The position numbers were made by a program, and so were the translations under genes. A stretch of DNA of 64,000 bases from Coffea arabica. Its lineage: Eukaryota; Streptophyta; Magnoliopsida; Gentianales; Rubiaceae. The stretch is taken from the NCBI RefSeq assembly GCF_036785885.1, contig NC_092322.1, positions 18,560,466 to 18,624,465 of the forward strand. The letters are read 5' to 3'. The notes under the pieces are model-generated. The model ran no database searches and was not told where the DNA came from. It was given only the letters and a program-made list of their open reading frames with translations. Positions 39,125-51,900 of this stretch are shown here, in pieces. How positions within the stretch are numbered: the stretch's first letter is position 1; each line of letters opens with the position of its first letter.

Positions 39125-40302
39125 GTAAGGTCTAAAAAGGAGGGTGAATTATGTAGTTCACAAATTTTCAAATTCAAAACTAACTTTATCCAAGTAAAAA
39201 AATTTTCCATTCAAGTATTGAGAAAATAATAGTATAAGAATATGACAATCAAACTCAATCAACAAACTGTACGGAAGCAATTAAAAAAATAAAAGGTAAA
39301 GGAATAAGATATTCAAACCGATTTTAAAGTAGTTCGGCCATCCTCGGTGCCTATGTACACTCCAAGTTTCTTTAAGTTTTAGTATTTCTCCACTAAGTGT
39401 CTCTTCAAATGTAAGTGAGACAATAACCTTAATGCATAGAAATGAGGCTCATTCTTACTCACATTAAGTATCTCTACTCTAATTGAGTCAAGAGTTTTAC
39501 ACTCACAACCTCTTTTTATCACAAAAGTTATCTCTCCACTCTTACACTTGAAGAACACTCATTTTAATTTTACAAATACAAGAGTTTTTACCAAAATAGT
39601 TTCTCTAGGTATACCACAATCTAAGGCCAAGAACTTTTTCATTTGGGAAAGTTTGGGTCTTTTATAGGTGCAGGAAAAAAAAGGAGAAATAAAGCTCCAA
39701 AAATCAAAAACAGAGTTGCTGAAAATTAGCCGTTAGACACTATGACTGGTAGTTCAGTCAGCCTAAAGGAGTTCAGGTGGTCTAATGGAGTTCAACAAGT
39801 AGTTCGGCAGGCCTAATTTCTCCTAAAAGCATTTTCCATTTTTTGCTTCAATACTACTACAGTAACTTCGGTCATATCCTACAGTAACTTCGCATGGCTG
39901 AATACTATAGTGCCACTGTTCATTACTATAGTACGACTATTCATTACTACAGTACCACTATTCACTGTTATAGTACTTTTTTCCAATTATTCTGATTTTT
40001 CTTCTTTTCTTCAATTGTTCTCAACTCCTTTTTCTCAACAGCTTTTCTTGATATAATTGAGATTTAGATCAAAATTTAAATCTCTAATTTCTATACTCTA
40101 CCTCATTGATACTTTGGAGCTTTCTTCATCTCTTTTTATCTTCATTCTTTGGTGGAATACTAGAATAAAGACTTTCTTGATCTTGTTTGATACAAACATA
40201 ATTTCTTATTCATTTGCCACCTTTCTGTGTATTGTTTCACTATGATTTTTGGGATGGCCAAACATGCATCCACAGTTTCATTTCAATTTCATTACATGCT
40301 CA
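39125..40302. repeat. Possible solo LTR
   Basis: Begins TGTAAGGTCTAAAAAGGAGG, the look of a Copia LTR start, and a TGCTCA end at 40302 is followed by CTTCT, the same five bases as before the start. Because the surroundings are CT-rich, the 5-bp match may be chance. No partner LTR. Confidence 0.3.
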
Positions 40303-42182
40303 CTTCTTCTCCAATCATATTTATACTTTGACATTCTCTTCTTTGATCCATTTAGAGCATCCTACTTGATGAGTTCTAAATTTGAGTTCACTTCATCTAA
40401 CAAATCACTTAATTGAACTATTAGTATTTCACATCATTATTTATTATTCATCAAAACAAGAGCTCATCTAGACCATGTGGTCTTCACTTTTTTACTTACA
40501 TTTTTTTGAAAATGTTGTCTCTTATCACTCAAAAACTCACATTTTGGTGATCTATTCCTTTTTTGGCTCTCTCAATTGACAAAAATTCAAGTATTTTAGT
40601 TGCTCTAATTGGAAAACCAAAAATAACTCATATATTAATTCTTATGATGTTGTTTGATAATTAGGTTTCAACCTCAAAAATGGGTTTCATGCTTAATCAC
40701 ACCTGTGTATATATTCTTTGTTTAAGTCCAATTGGAATTAATCGATGGGTATGACAGTTTCATTCTATGAGTTTTATGCTTGACTAATTTCTAAAAGTTT
40801 ATTATCTTGATTGTCCATCATTTTCATTTTAGCATAAAAGAAAATTGGGAACGTTTGTTGAAAAAAAATAAAAGAAAATTGGGAAAGAGGAAATTTACAA
40901 AAATCTTCTCTTCTTCCTTGTTGCCTTCATTCTCATCCAGTCACCTTTTAAACTCTCCTCCTCTCTCTCCTCACCTTTTACTCTACGCTTCTTCTCTCTT
41001 TTCAACCCTCCCTTCCATCTCTCACCTATCTTCTCAATCAATCTATATATGATCTCTTTCCATATAAATTCCTCCTATGAACCACCTGGTAGCGACTTTG
41101 TTGTGGTAAAAGCAATGGTTAAGCAACAAGCAGAATAAAAACTTAGTTATTGATGATATGATGAGGTTTTTTATATATTTGATGGGGTTCAAGTACCAAA
41201 ATTTTGTTAGATCTAAGATGAATTAGGTGAAAATAGTGTTCCCACGTCCATGGTTTTTTATATTTTTCTCCAAATTCAATTTTTCAAAAAATGTTTATGA
41301 CATAAAATTAGAAAAATGATGTATTTCTAATGGGTTTTGAATGTTAATGAGGGCTATTGTGTTTTTTTTCATTTGAAGACCAAATTTTGACATTTAGAAT
41401 TACATATATGGATTCTATTCAAAGGAAATTATTTGAAAGACTACCTTGAGCTGTTAAGGACTATAATGGAGTTGTTACTAGTAGCTAGAATTCCACATCA
41501 ATGGCTAATGTACGGTTAGAAGTTAAGAGCATGATTTACTTATTTAGGGCTAGGTTAGAAGTGAAGAGTGTGATTTACTTATTCAGGGTCTTGGTAAAAG
41601 AATGAAGATAAGAGGAAATGGAAAAAAGAAAAAGGAAAATTTGAAAAATGACAAAGAAGATGATAAATTCTAAAAACTCATTCCACAAGCATGTAATACC
41701 TAACAGCCTTTGAGTTTTGAATAAAACCCATTCTTATTCATTAGTTAATGATGGTAATAGTGGTAATGATTGTGGAATTCAGACCAAATGGTTATTTGTT
41801 AATGTGCAAAATTTTGCTGGATATTGTCCTTTTTCTATAAAGAAATGGCATGCATGACTATGAAACAGAAAAAATGATTTCTTTTTTGGTTGTAGAGATG
41901 ATGACCGTTAATGTAGTAGTGTTGGTCAGTAAATTGGTTCTCGATTGCTTAAGAATTAGCTTATAATAAATCTTCCCATTTCACAGTGGCATGTTTAATT
42001 ATTTTTATCAAAGTTTTATTTTTTGGGTTCAAACTAAATCAAATTTTTTTTTTGGTAATGCTTTACTTAGTAGCTAAAGAATTTTATGAAGAAGAATATA
42101 CTAACAAAAAATGATCATTGTTTGAGTTTAAATATGGGTGAATTTCAGTTTAGACCTCAAAATAGGCCAAAATTTTAATTCA
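40303..42182. other. AT-rich interval without a gene
   Basis: No supported gene. A pyrimidine-rich tract at about 40900-41050 gives a Ser/Leu/Pro-rich frame that looks spurious. Confidence 0.5.
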
Positions 42183-42464
42183 GCCCTTGAAAGTGTGCAA
42201 GTTCCAATCCAATTAAGTCGTGCAGCCTAGAAATCTTGCTCCAAAATCCAAATAAACTCTTCCATACTCATGTCTAGTTAATAATGTTGACCAAACTTTA
42301 GTGGTACACAAAAATATTATCAAGCCCTTAAAAGTGTGCAAGTTCCAATCCAATTAAGTCGTGCAGCCTAGAAATCTTGCTCCAAAATCCAAATAAACTC
42401 TTCCATACTCATGTCTAGTTAATAATGTTGACCAAACTTTAGTGGTACACAAAAATATTATCAA
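42183..42464. repeat. 141-bp tandem duplication
   Basis: Two adjacent, almost identical units (42183-42323 and 42324-42464) starting GCCCTTGAAAGTGTGC or GCCCTTAAAAGTGTGC and ending ATTATCAA. Only one difference was noticed, so this is a recent tandem duplication. It lies just outside the MULE. Confidence 0.95.
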
Positions 42465-42778
42465 TTTTTTTAGGGATTTTAGAGTAATTAACCTCCCAAG
42501 TAAACGAGCACAAAAGGACAAAATACCGCCATTCTAATTCGATTTAGGTAACCATGGTCTATTGATTAACGTTAAAGTCTTAAAATTATCCCCCTTTCCC
42601 CTAACCTTTTGTTTATAATATTTTATCCTATTTAGCTCACTTAAGTAAGAAGTGAATTATTTTAAAGTCCTAAAAATTAGATAAAATTTCATTCTTATCA
42701 CTAAATTTTTGTTAAATGGTATTAACCAAGCATGAATTGATGAAAGGACTCAAGGTTCGAATTTGAAGGGTTTAATTT

Positions 42779-42949
42779 GGGTAAATTCCCTTTTGACCCC
42801 CTAAACTACACCCTGTTTCCCACTTCAATCTTTAAACTTCTAAATGGGACACTTAAGTCTCCAAACTACTGAATCCATCCCAATTAAGTAAAATCATTTA
42901 CGGATTCCACAGGATCATCAGGGTTTTTCGAGCGTGCAAAACAAGCGCC
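42779..42949 (+). repeat. MULE left terminal inverted repeat
   Basis: Pairs with 54858-55028. It is 210 bp upstream of the GRF-finger gene and probably contains its promoter. Confidence 0.92.
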
Positions 42950-43158
42950 ACTGACCAAGGACGGGGATGAAAATTCAGAGAAAAGATATAAAAAATAAAT
43001 AAATTTATTTAGCACAAAGGATGGAAACTTTCCCTCCTTTTATCAAGCACAATCGGGTCATATAATTGACCCGATCCAATTCATAAGCTGCGGAAGAGAT
43101 GTGCTCTAATAAAAAAGAAAGCAATTGGCTGAATATCGAAATGAGGGGTAAGAACTAA

Positions 43159-43654
43159 ATGGTCGAGAGCTTTTGGAAATCTGAAGATAAGAAAGAAGAC
43201 AAAGGAGAGATGGTTAGGGACACATGCAACTGTGGAAAACAAGCATTGATGATGACATCATGGACAAATTTAAACCCAGGAAGAAGGTATTGTCGATGTC
43301 CAAATTACAGGGTGATTCCATTTCCATTATATCTGTTTGCACTTCTTCCCCTATGGTTTTGATTTGTATGTAATGCACCTAAGTAAACTTGTATTTACTC
43401 TCTCAACGGTGTTGTTAATGTAGGAATCAGGGGGATGCAGGTATTGGGATTGGGTGGGTCCTGAGATATGTCAAAGGTCGAAGGATATAATCCCTGGACT
43501 GATAAGAACAAAATACAAATTGGAGTCTGAGATTGAGAGGTTGCAAGAGAACTCAAAGCTACAAGAAGCAAAACTAAGAAGGCTGAAGATGTACTTGTTT
43601 CTTCACTGGGTTGTTGCTGTTGTATGGATCCTTTTGTTCAACTCTGGGCCATGA
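43159..43654 (+). CDS. GRF-type zinc-finger, coiled-coil, membrane-anchored protein carried by the MULE
   Basis: Two exons, 43159-43311 and 43424-43654, with a 112-bp GT-AG intron, give 127 aa. Residues about 23-65 form a GRF-type zinc finger: CNCGK, then NPGRRYCRCPNY, then GCRYWDWV, with the intron between CPNYR and ESGGC. About 80-108 is a charged, heptad-like helix (LESEIERLQENSKLQEAKLR). About 110-124 is a hydrophobic span (FLHWVVAVVWILLF), so a tail anchor is likely. GRF fingers bind single-stranded nucleic acid in some DNA-repair proteins; the role here is unknown. The gene lies inside the MULE, reads inward from the left repeat and faces the transposase, as mudrB faces mudrA in maize MuDR. 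No stop or frameshift is visible although the transposase is ruined. It may be an accessory gene or a captured host gene. Confidence 0.75.
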
Positions 43655-44074
43655 AGGTCATCATTAGAGTTTGACAAGAAAATGTCCATGTATGTGGGAA
43701 AAGAAGCAACGGTGTAGTAGAGTGCAACATGCAATGCAAGGCACAATGGTGCTATGTAATTGGGATGGAAAAGATGTAATTTTGTCTCTCTGTATAAGCT
43801 GCGGTTTCTGGTGTAATGTAGCTATGCTTGAAGAAGCACTAGGAGCTGACATGCTCTTTTGTTGGAACTTTAGGGACCTAAGTGTCCCTATCTAATGAAG
43901 TTTTGGGATTGAACCATCCGTTTTTGTATAGTTGAGGGACTAAAGTGTCCCAACTTATTGAATTACTTTTGGCAGTAAACATTAAACCTGTAAACATATG
44001 TAACACCATCAACTGTTTGACACAATAGATGCAATCGAAAATGGACTGAATTTGATCATTTAAGAAGAAGGCAT

Positions 44075-45795
44075 TGATAGGGTGCATTTTAGTGGGGTAT
44101 TTTGGGCATTATTGCACAATTATTTGACTAAATATTTTCATTAATTGGGTGGATTCTACTGATATTTTGTTTTGATGCTAACTGCAAGAATTGGTACTAA
44201 AAAGTGCTTGAAATCGAAATTTAGAAGATTCGTCGCACGGGAGCCACTTCAAGTACTGGGGTCCGCTCGAGAAGCTGAAGAAACTTAATTGTAATAGGTA
44301 TTATTTTATTCTATTTTGAGGGAGTCTTGTTTTAATTTTGGAAAAATAACAATTTTCCGGAGGGGAAAAATCCCTTCTTGGAACTTCGGTTGACAACAGA
44401 GGCCAGAGTTAACCTTTCGTCTGGCTTAGGTTTTCTTTTCGGGTTTTTTTTCATTGGGAAGAGGGGAGGAGCCGCAGCTTTGAAAAAACCATCTGAGGAG
44501 ACAAGAGCCTCCATTCTTGACTTTGTATTGCTTTTCGTCTTTCGTTGACTTCAGATTTCTTGGGCTTTTCCAATTGCATTGACCAAATAGGGAAATTAAA
44601 CAATTGAAACCCAATCTCTCGTATGTTTTGTGAGGAAAGAAAGAAAGCAACGAGGAGCCGCAATTGTGGACCTTTGGAAATGCTTTTCATTCTGGCTTTG
44701 ACCGAAGGAAATTGAAAGTGCATGCTCTCTGTACGATTAGCTTTGGAAATCAATTGAAAGCAACCATAATCAATTGTTTCTTTTTCTTTTTTCGGTTGAC
44801 CGAAGTGAACGAGGGTCAATTTCTTCCGTTTGCTTTGATTAAAGAATCGACGGCTTCCTCCAGCTTTGCCCGCATGGCCTGTACTCTAATTATGGGGAAC
44901 TAAACCCCTAATTCTAGTCAAGGGGACAACTGATGATTTGGCTCGGCAATTACTGTGAGATCGAATTTATTTTAACTGTTTCCTCCATTTATTAATATTT
45001 ATATGTTTCCCGCTTTTAATTGTTATAACTCTTGTGTATGATTGATTAGTGCGCAATAATTAATTATTCATATAAGCTATTTTACTAAATAGGGATAATT
45101 GAATCCGTAATTGTTCATTATCTTTATCTCAGTAGCAACTGGCGTAATTGAGTTTATGTCAGGGGAACATACAATCTAACTTAAACAAACCCTCGTAGCG
45201 TGTTTGTTAGTTAGGATTGGGCCTTTCTAATTATTAATGCAATCTAGAAATTAAATCCTACAGTCGTACCTAAGGTTTTTTTTGGGTTAGAAGAATAGCT
45301 AACGGTCGTACCTTAGCTATCGATAAATTAAGAAAGGGTTAGTTGTTTATCGCGTGCATGACAACTATAACTACTCTATTAATAAATGTTGGAATTATTT
45401 TTGAATCAATGATCAGTTGCATGAACCATTTCTGAAGTGCACCATTGGCTAGAGTTTCTCTTAGTTATTTCTTTTAATTAATTATTTTCTGCATTTAATT
45501 TGTTTAGTTGGCATTTAATCCCAAAAACCCCCCTATAAATCTCGATTTGAAAAGAAACAAATTTCTTGCTAGTCCCTGAGGAGACGACCCTGCTTGCCAC
45601 TGTCTACTAGTTAGTGAATTCAGTTAAATAATTAATTCAAGTATATCGGATTAAACAAACTCTTCGGGAACAGGGTGAATCAAGTAACCAATTGCACACC
45701 TAGAGTCCCTGCTCCAGTACTCGAATTGATTATTGACTGCTTTAAGTGGTAGTTAGGTTTTATTTATTATCATTGCACAGGTTCAGCACCTGTCA
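44075..45795 (+). mobile_element. Solo LTR, 1721 bp, nested in the MULE
   Basis: Begins TGATAGGGTGC and ends CACCTGTCA, flanked by a perfect 5-bp duplication, GGCAT (44070-44074 and 45796-45800). No internal domain is present. A CCTGAGGAGACGACCCTGC stretch near its 3' end resembles Gypsy/Athila-type LTRs, which suggests the plus orientation; the class is tentative. It lies between the GRF gene and the transposase C-terminus. Confidence 0.85.
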
Positions 45796-45940
45796 GGCAT
45801 GTTTAGCCTTACACCAAAAGATCAGAAGTTTCACAAATATACAAAACAACAGCTAGAATTTCTTGGCATTTACAATATCATTTGCCATTTACAAAACATA
45901 ATGTGAACGATTTATAGCAACAGAAATTCACAAAACCCAG

Positions 45941-48900
45941 CTAAACATAGAGTTGTACATTGCCATTGCTAGTTGAATGATTCACGTGACCTGCTGCTGC
46001 TTGCAATGTAAACAGATTTACACACATGTTCCCCCTCCAAGTGAAAGGGGTTGGTTGAAGTCGTCCGCTGACACGGCTAGTTGAACCGAACTCTTCTGTC
46101 TGCCTATCATCAATGTATGAGTCTAATGGTTTCATTGTTATCCCTGGACTGTGTCAATAAAATTTGTCACCAGTATTGGAGTTCAACTGCATGTCAGGAG
46201 ATAAGAAGTAGTTAATAGGAGAGTGAACATATTCCCATCTCACACAGCAACAAATGCAAATTTCAAAGCACTTACATGTCCAGATTCAGTTCTCTTTGAA
46301 GCTGTCTCATATGGGTTAATCAGAGAATCAATCGCAGCTCTGTTGAGTCCAAATTCTCCAGTCATGTCTAGTGAGTTTCTAAAGGTCCATTACCTCAACT
46401 TGCAACCTTTCTTTGAATGGTCAGATTTCCTGCAAAATGAGCATTTTCTTGTGCCCTTGACTGGTTGTTCTCCACCAATTTTCTGTTCAGTCTGACTTTG
46501 AGGAGCAGCTGTGCAGCTCTCTTGTGTACTTAATTGAGTGACATTAGCAGTACTTGGACCAGTACTAGTATGCCTTGTTTCATTTCTGATGGCATCTGTT
46601 TGTTGTGTACTGGTCCCACTAGATTCCTTATCCATATGCCCATCTCCTCCCTTTTCTACTGGACCAGTTTGCTGATTTTTTTCAGGACAGCTCCTTCTAT
46701 TATGGCCGTATTTCTTGCACAGACTACAACTTATCTTAGTGCCAACCTTGCTAACTTTGTGAGGTTTAGATGGATTCACACATGACTACCTATTCCTATC
46801 TTCATCTGGTCCCTTTTTCCTTACCTTTTTGGCCTTCCAGGTGATTTCCCATATTTTGGAAGCTTCATTGGTGGTAAATCTACTGGGGCTCATAGATTAG
46901 GACCATTGATTAGATTCAACACAGGTTCATAACTCTTCATGTATGTACTCTTCCAATAGAAGGGGGCCACATTTTTTTCTGATTTGTCACGTCTCCTATT
47001 AAAAGCAGCAACTACATGGCCATATGGGATTCCCCTCAGTTGCCATTTTCTACAAGTGCAGGTCTTGCTCCCTAAATCAACGACAAACTGGTCACCAAAA
47101 TGACAGCATATCTGATACTTCATTGTGCCAGCATAATAGCAGATGCACATGCATTGCTCTTTCTTGGCCTTCTCAAGAATGTCAAAAATTGCTGGACATA
47201 AGAGATCTAACCAATAAAAGGGCAAATTAGATATTGAACATAGTGTAACTTTAAAAATGATGATAAAAAACAGTAAGCAAGTAGCTTAACCTTCATGCTT
47301 GGACATTGCCTTTCTATTCTTCTCCATTCTCTTCAACAAATATAAGTAAATAGTTTGCAACATGCCTATGATAGGCAGTGATCATGCCTTTAAAATAACT
47401 GAATTAAAAGATTCACACATATTATTAACCAATATATCGCAATCCAATCCAGTCTTGAAATGAGCCCTAAACCAAGTATTGGGGTCCTTTTCATCCAACC
47501 ATGTATATGCATCCTTTGATTCTTGCTTCATCATCTCTATTTCTGCTTTGAACTGAGTCATATATGAAGCCCTTGCACATCTTCAAAGCCTATCTTTAAG
47601 AGTAAGACCTCTATGCATTTGCTTGAAGTTAGTATAAAGGTGTTGGACACAACACCTATGCTCAGCTTCTGGAAGTTTGTCCCTAACAGCCTAAACTATA
47701 CCCTTTGCAACACAACACAACAATCACATATGCCACACTAATATCAATAGTTTAACATAAATAGTTAATGGATAACAAATTAATAAATACTACCTTCTGT
47801 TTGTCAGTCATAATGCACCATGTACTAGAGTCTGAAATTTGTAAATCTTGTACAAGCAATCCTAAAGACCAACTCCAGTTATCATAATTCTCTACCCCAA
47901 CAACTGACAAAGCCAACGGAAACATTTTGTTATCACCATCCATTCTAACTGCTAATAAAAGCTGCCCATCATATGGACCTTTTAGGAAGCAACTATCTAA
48001 CCCAATCCACTATCTACAGCCAGCTAAAAAACCTCTCTTTATTGGTTCTAAGCGCATATACAGCCTTCTAAACCTAGAAACACCATCTTCATCTATATCA
48101 GTCTTAACAAACACAGTAAATCCCGGATTTGCCCTCCTCAATTCACCACAAATGTTTCCAACATGGTGTACTGTTTGTCATGGAACCCCTGAATAGTGTC
48201 TCTCACTTTTCTAAGTGTTCTATACCCTTACTTAAGGCTAAAATCAATATTTAACTCCTCAATTACTTTGGTCATCAACTCATGCACTGTCATAGATGAC
48301 ACTTTCCTTACCTCATCAACAAATAGTTTGCTAGCCAACCTAGATGTCATTTTTTATTGTGGAACACTCTTCCACAAGTGTGCTCATCACTAAGTGCTTT
48401 TATTTGAAAGGTGTTTTCATCTTGCATTTTAGACCCAAATAGCTGCTAGTCACAATTTCTGCATTTCAGTCTCACCCTACGTGTGTCATTTTTCTTGAAA
48501 CACACATCTCTCCCATCCATTATTGCTTGGATTCTTACAGCCAACCTGAATGTAATGACTGATGTGAACTTCTGACCAACTTCAAACTTTGGTTTCTTCA
48601 TGTCTGTTAACTGGAAATTTAGGCCTCCTTGTTTTACTATTCCCATCTTCATCAGATTCACTTTGACTCCTCAATTCAAATGAATCATCCAAGTCATATT
48701 CTGATTCAATGTCATCAATATTAATCATATCAGGGTCATCACAACAGTTAATTTTAATGGGTGGGTCTCTCTTCCTTCTTGGCTTTTTCTTTCTTTGCTC
48801 ACTACAATGAGAAGGACCAGGTTTATTGCAATGCGAAGGGCCAGCTTCATGTGCACCTAGGTCTACTCCAATAGTTTGACCAATTTTGATGGCTTCATCT

Positions 48901-51900
48901 AATACGTCATTGTCTCCCCCTGGATCCTCATAGTCTGAATCTGCCATCTTCTTATCAACATTGACTCCATTTTCTTCCTCTTCTTGTCTGGCAATATCAC
49001 ATGATATTTCCCCTACACCACCTTCATTGCTGGCTGCCTTTTGTGCATTTTCATTGCAATTTTTACATTCATTTTCTTCTCTGACTTGTGCATTTAAAGC
49101 TTCATCATAACCTTCAACATCTTTTTGTTCCTTTGCAGCATCACTCCTATTATCAGCTTTCTCTTCTACCAAATGTCGTGCCCCATTTTTTTGAGATAAG
49201 AATAAAAGATGAGTTTAAAAAAAATGGCTTTTGATTCAATTTTTGATTGGAAAATGACTTTTTGATTTAAAAAGAAAATGAAAAATATGAGTCTAAATGG
49301 GACTTGAAAATGTGACGATTTGACCCAAAATATAGTTTAAAAAGGGTTATTTGAATTAAAAATCGGAATCGCCACTTGGTATAGAGTTAAGGTGTACCAA
49401 GTCACCTAAAAGTGAATTTTTAAAGAAAAGTAGAAAACTCTTTTCAAACGAACCCCAAGTCTACGAAAATCAGAGAAAAAGATTCGGGAGTCACATTTGA
49501 AGAAAGAGAAGGCAAGGATAAGAATCCAAGGCACCATTTCAACCTAGCCAAGGCTAGTTGCGTGATTTAGTCAAAGATTTTCTTATATTACCCTTAAGAT
49601 TTATCACATTTGGATGTACTATATGAATGCATACCCTAGACCTAAGAGGGTGTCAGGGGGGTTCGAAATGTATCTTCAAAGCTTACTTGGTACCAATCAC
49701 ATTAATTGTGACGCCCAATAAAGACTTTTCGAAAAAATCACGAATAATGCAAGTCATGAGACTCGAAAGAAAGGAAAAGTAAAGAAAATAATAATATACA
49801 AATGTGTATGACCTAAAGGAATGCATCATAATGGGTGCGGGGGACTAATGTTCGTGACTCAATTTTCCCTTTAATAGAGGGAATACGAGTGTGCTAAGGC
49901 TAGAAAGCCAAACTCGTCAATATCCCATACTCAAGGGGTTTTTTCTAGTCTAACCAAGCAAATGTACTAACCTAGGTTTAATACTTAGATGAAACGCAAG
50001 TCTAATGTCATGTTTCATACAAAGGGGTAAGTAATATACATATGAGGGAAAATATGGGGGAAGGGATATACGTAGAAGGAGGGATGTCATGCAAAAAAAT
50101 GATAAAAGACCCTAAAAAGTGAAAACATGCATGAGATGGAGTGATTTTATCACACAATCATGATCTAACGCTCGAGGGGCTCCTAAGGGTCTAGCATTGG
50201 ACTAGCCCTTTTACTAATACTCTCTCACAAGCATTGGACTTGTGAGGGCTCGAGGGGAAAACCATGACTAGCATTGGACTAGCCACGGTAACGTGCATTC
50301 ATCCACACAATCAGATACAATATTAAAACAAATAGACATGCAAAACACATAGTTTCACATAGCACGTAACACATAAGCATGCTTGTCTAGATGCAGAATC
50401 CTAGGGAAACGATTAAACACATAGGCATATAGGCACACACAAGCACATAGCACACAAGCCCTATCTATTACAAAAGGGGATGCCTACTACAGTCTAAAGG
50501 GGAGATAAAATAAATAAATAATTAAAATAAATAAATCTTTAACTATTACAAATTTGGCATCCAAGTGCCTTTCAAATGAGCAAAATTGAACTACAATAAA
50601 TATTCAAAACTAAAGCCAATAAGTAAGTAAATGATAAAGATAAAACACTTTCAACAGGCATGCAATTAAACACATAAAGTCATATAGGGCATGTAGGATC
50701 CAATAAAGTGAGAAATAAGGGATAAAACGTACCTCCCTTGAGGTGGGGCCCTAATTGAATGAAATCACTTATTTACCCTCCAAAATAAAAGAAAAGGTCA
50801 AGGCATCTCAAATAATCACGTTTATACGAAATTGAATCATTAAATGCATTCAAATGCCTAAACAGTCCATATTCACAAGATTAGGATCCAATTGAAAGGA
50901 AAAAGAAAGTTCAAGGGGGGCAATTTGATTGATTTTTTAATTATTTGGGCCATAGTATAACAAAAAGGAACTTGGGGGGTTAAAGTGTAATTTTTAGAAT
51001 TACTTTCCATGCATGCTACGAAGAAACAAATTCTCATCTCTGGTTTCCCTTTCTCTGCAGCTTACTGTGTTTCATTACCAACCCAAACATTACCAACAAA
51101 CATCGACTTTTGAATCAAACGATCACAAGACACTCCCCCAATCATCAACCAAGCCAAATATTACATTTGTGTTGCAAGACCGAATGAGAAAAATCTGGTT
51201 TAGTGATTGCTAGAAAAACAAAGTGCAGCAGTAGTTTTCGTAACAGCAAAACAAGAAAATGCAGCAACAATCTTTAACTCTTGTTTGAAATGCCAAAAAC
51301 AAAACGTTCAAGAAATCATGCTTAAGCTCAGACCCTGAAACAAACAAGATGCCAAACATGCTATGAATCAAACACTCATCAGAGAAAACGCATGCCAAGC
51401 TGAAGTTTTCCTTCCCACAACACTTTGTCTTCGACTTCAGCATATAGGAAACAACCATGAATAGCTTGCTGAAGCCTCCAACTTCAACTCTTAAAGACAT
51501 CAAATTCCAAATCAGAAAATGAAAACCAAATGCGTGGTTAATATTCGGGTCCCTCCCAATTCAAAATGTATTCGCAAGGAAATAAACTTCTGCACTGATT
51601 TGCTTTTTTTTTTAACTTTGCAGGTGACCTGATAGCATGTGATAATCTTAACCAGAAAAACAATCTCAAATATTTAACAAGCTTCCTAAACTCATCACTG
51701 AAATATAACATTGAATGCACAAACGAAGGAAAAAAATCTGAGCAAAGGAGGAATTCATCAGACCCCAGATTCATTCATTAGTTTCAAAACTAATGACTTT
51801 CCAAACACAGCTTTAACACCAGATGTTGTTCATGGCATTTCACTCAAGCATAGACAACAAAAAACAAGCAAGTCAAACGAGTCATAGCTTCAGCAAAACG

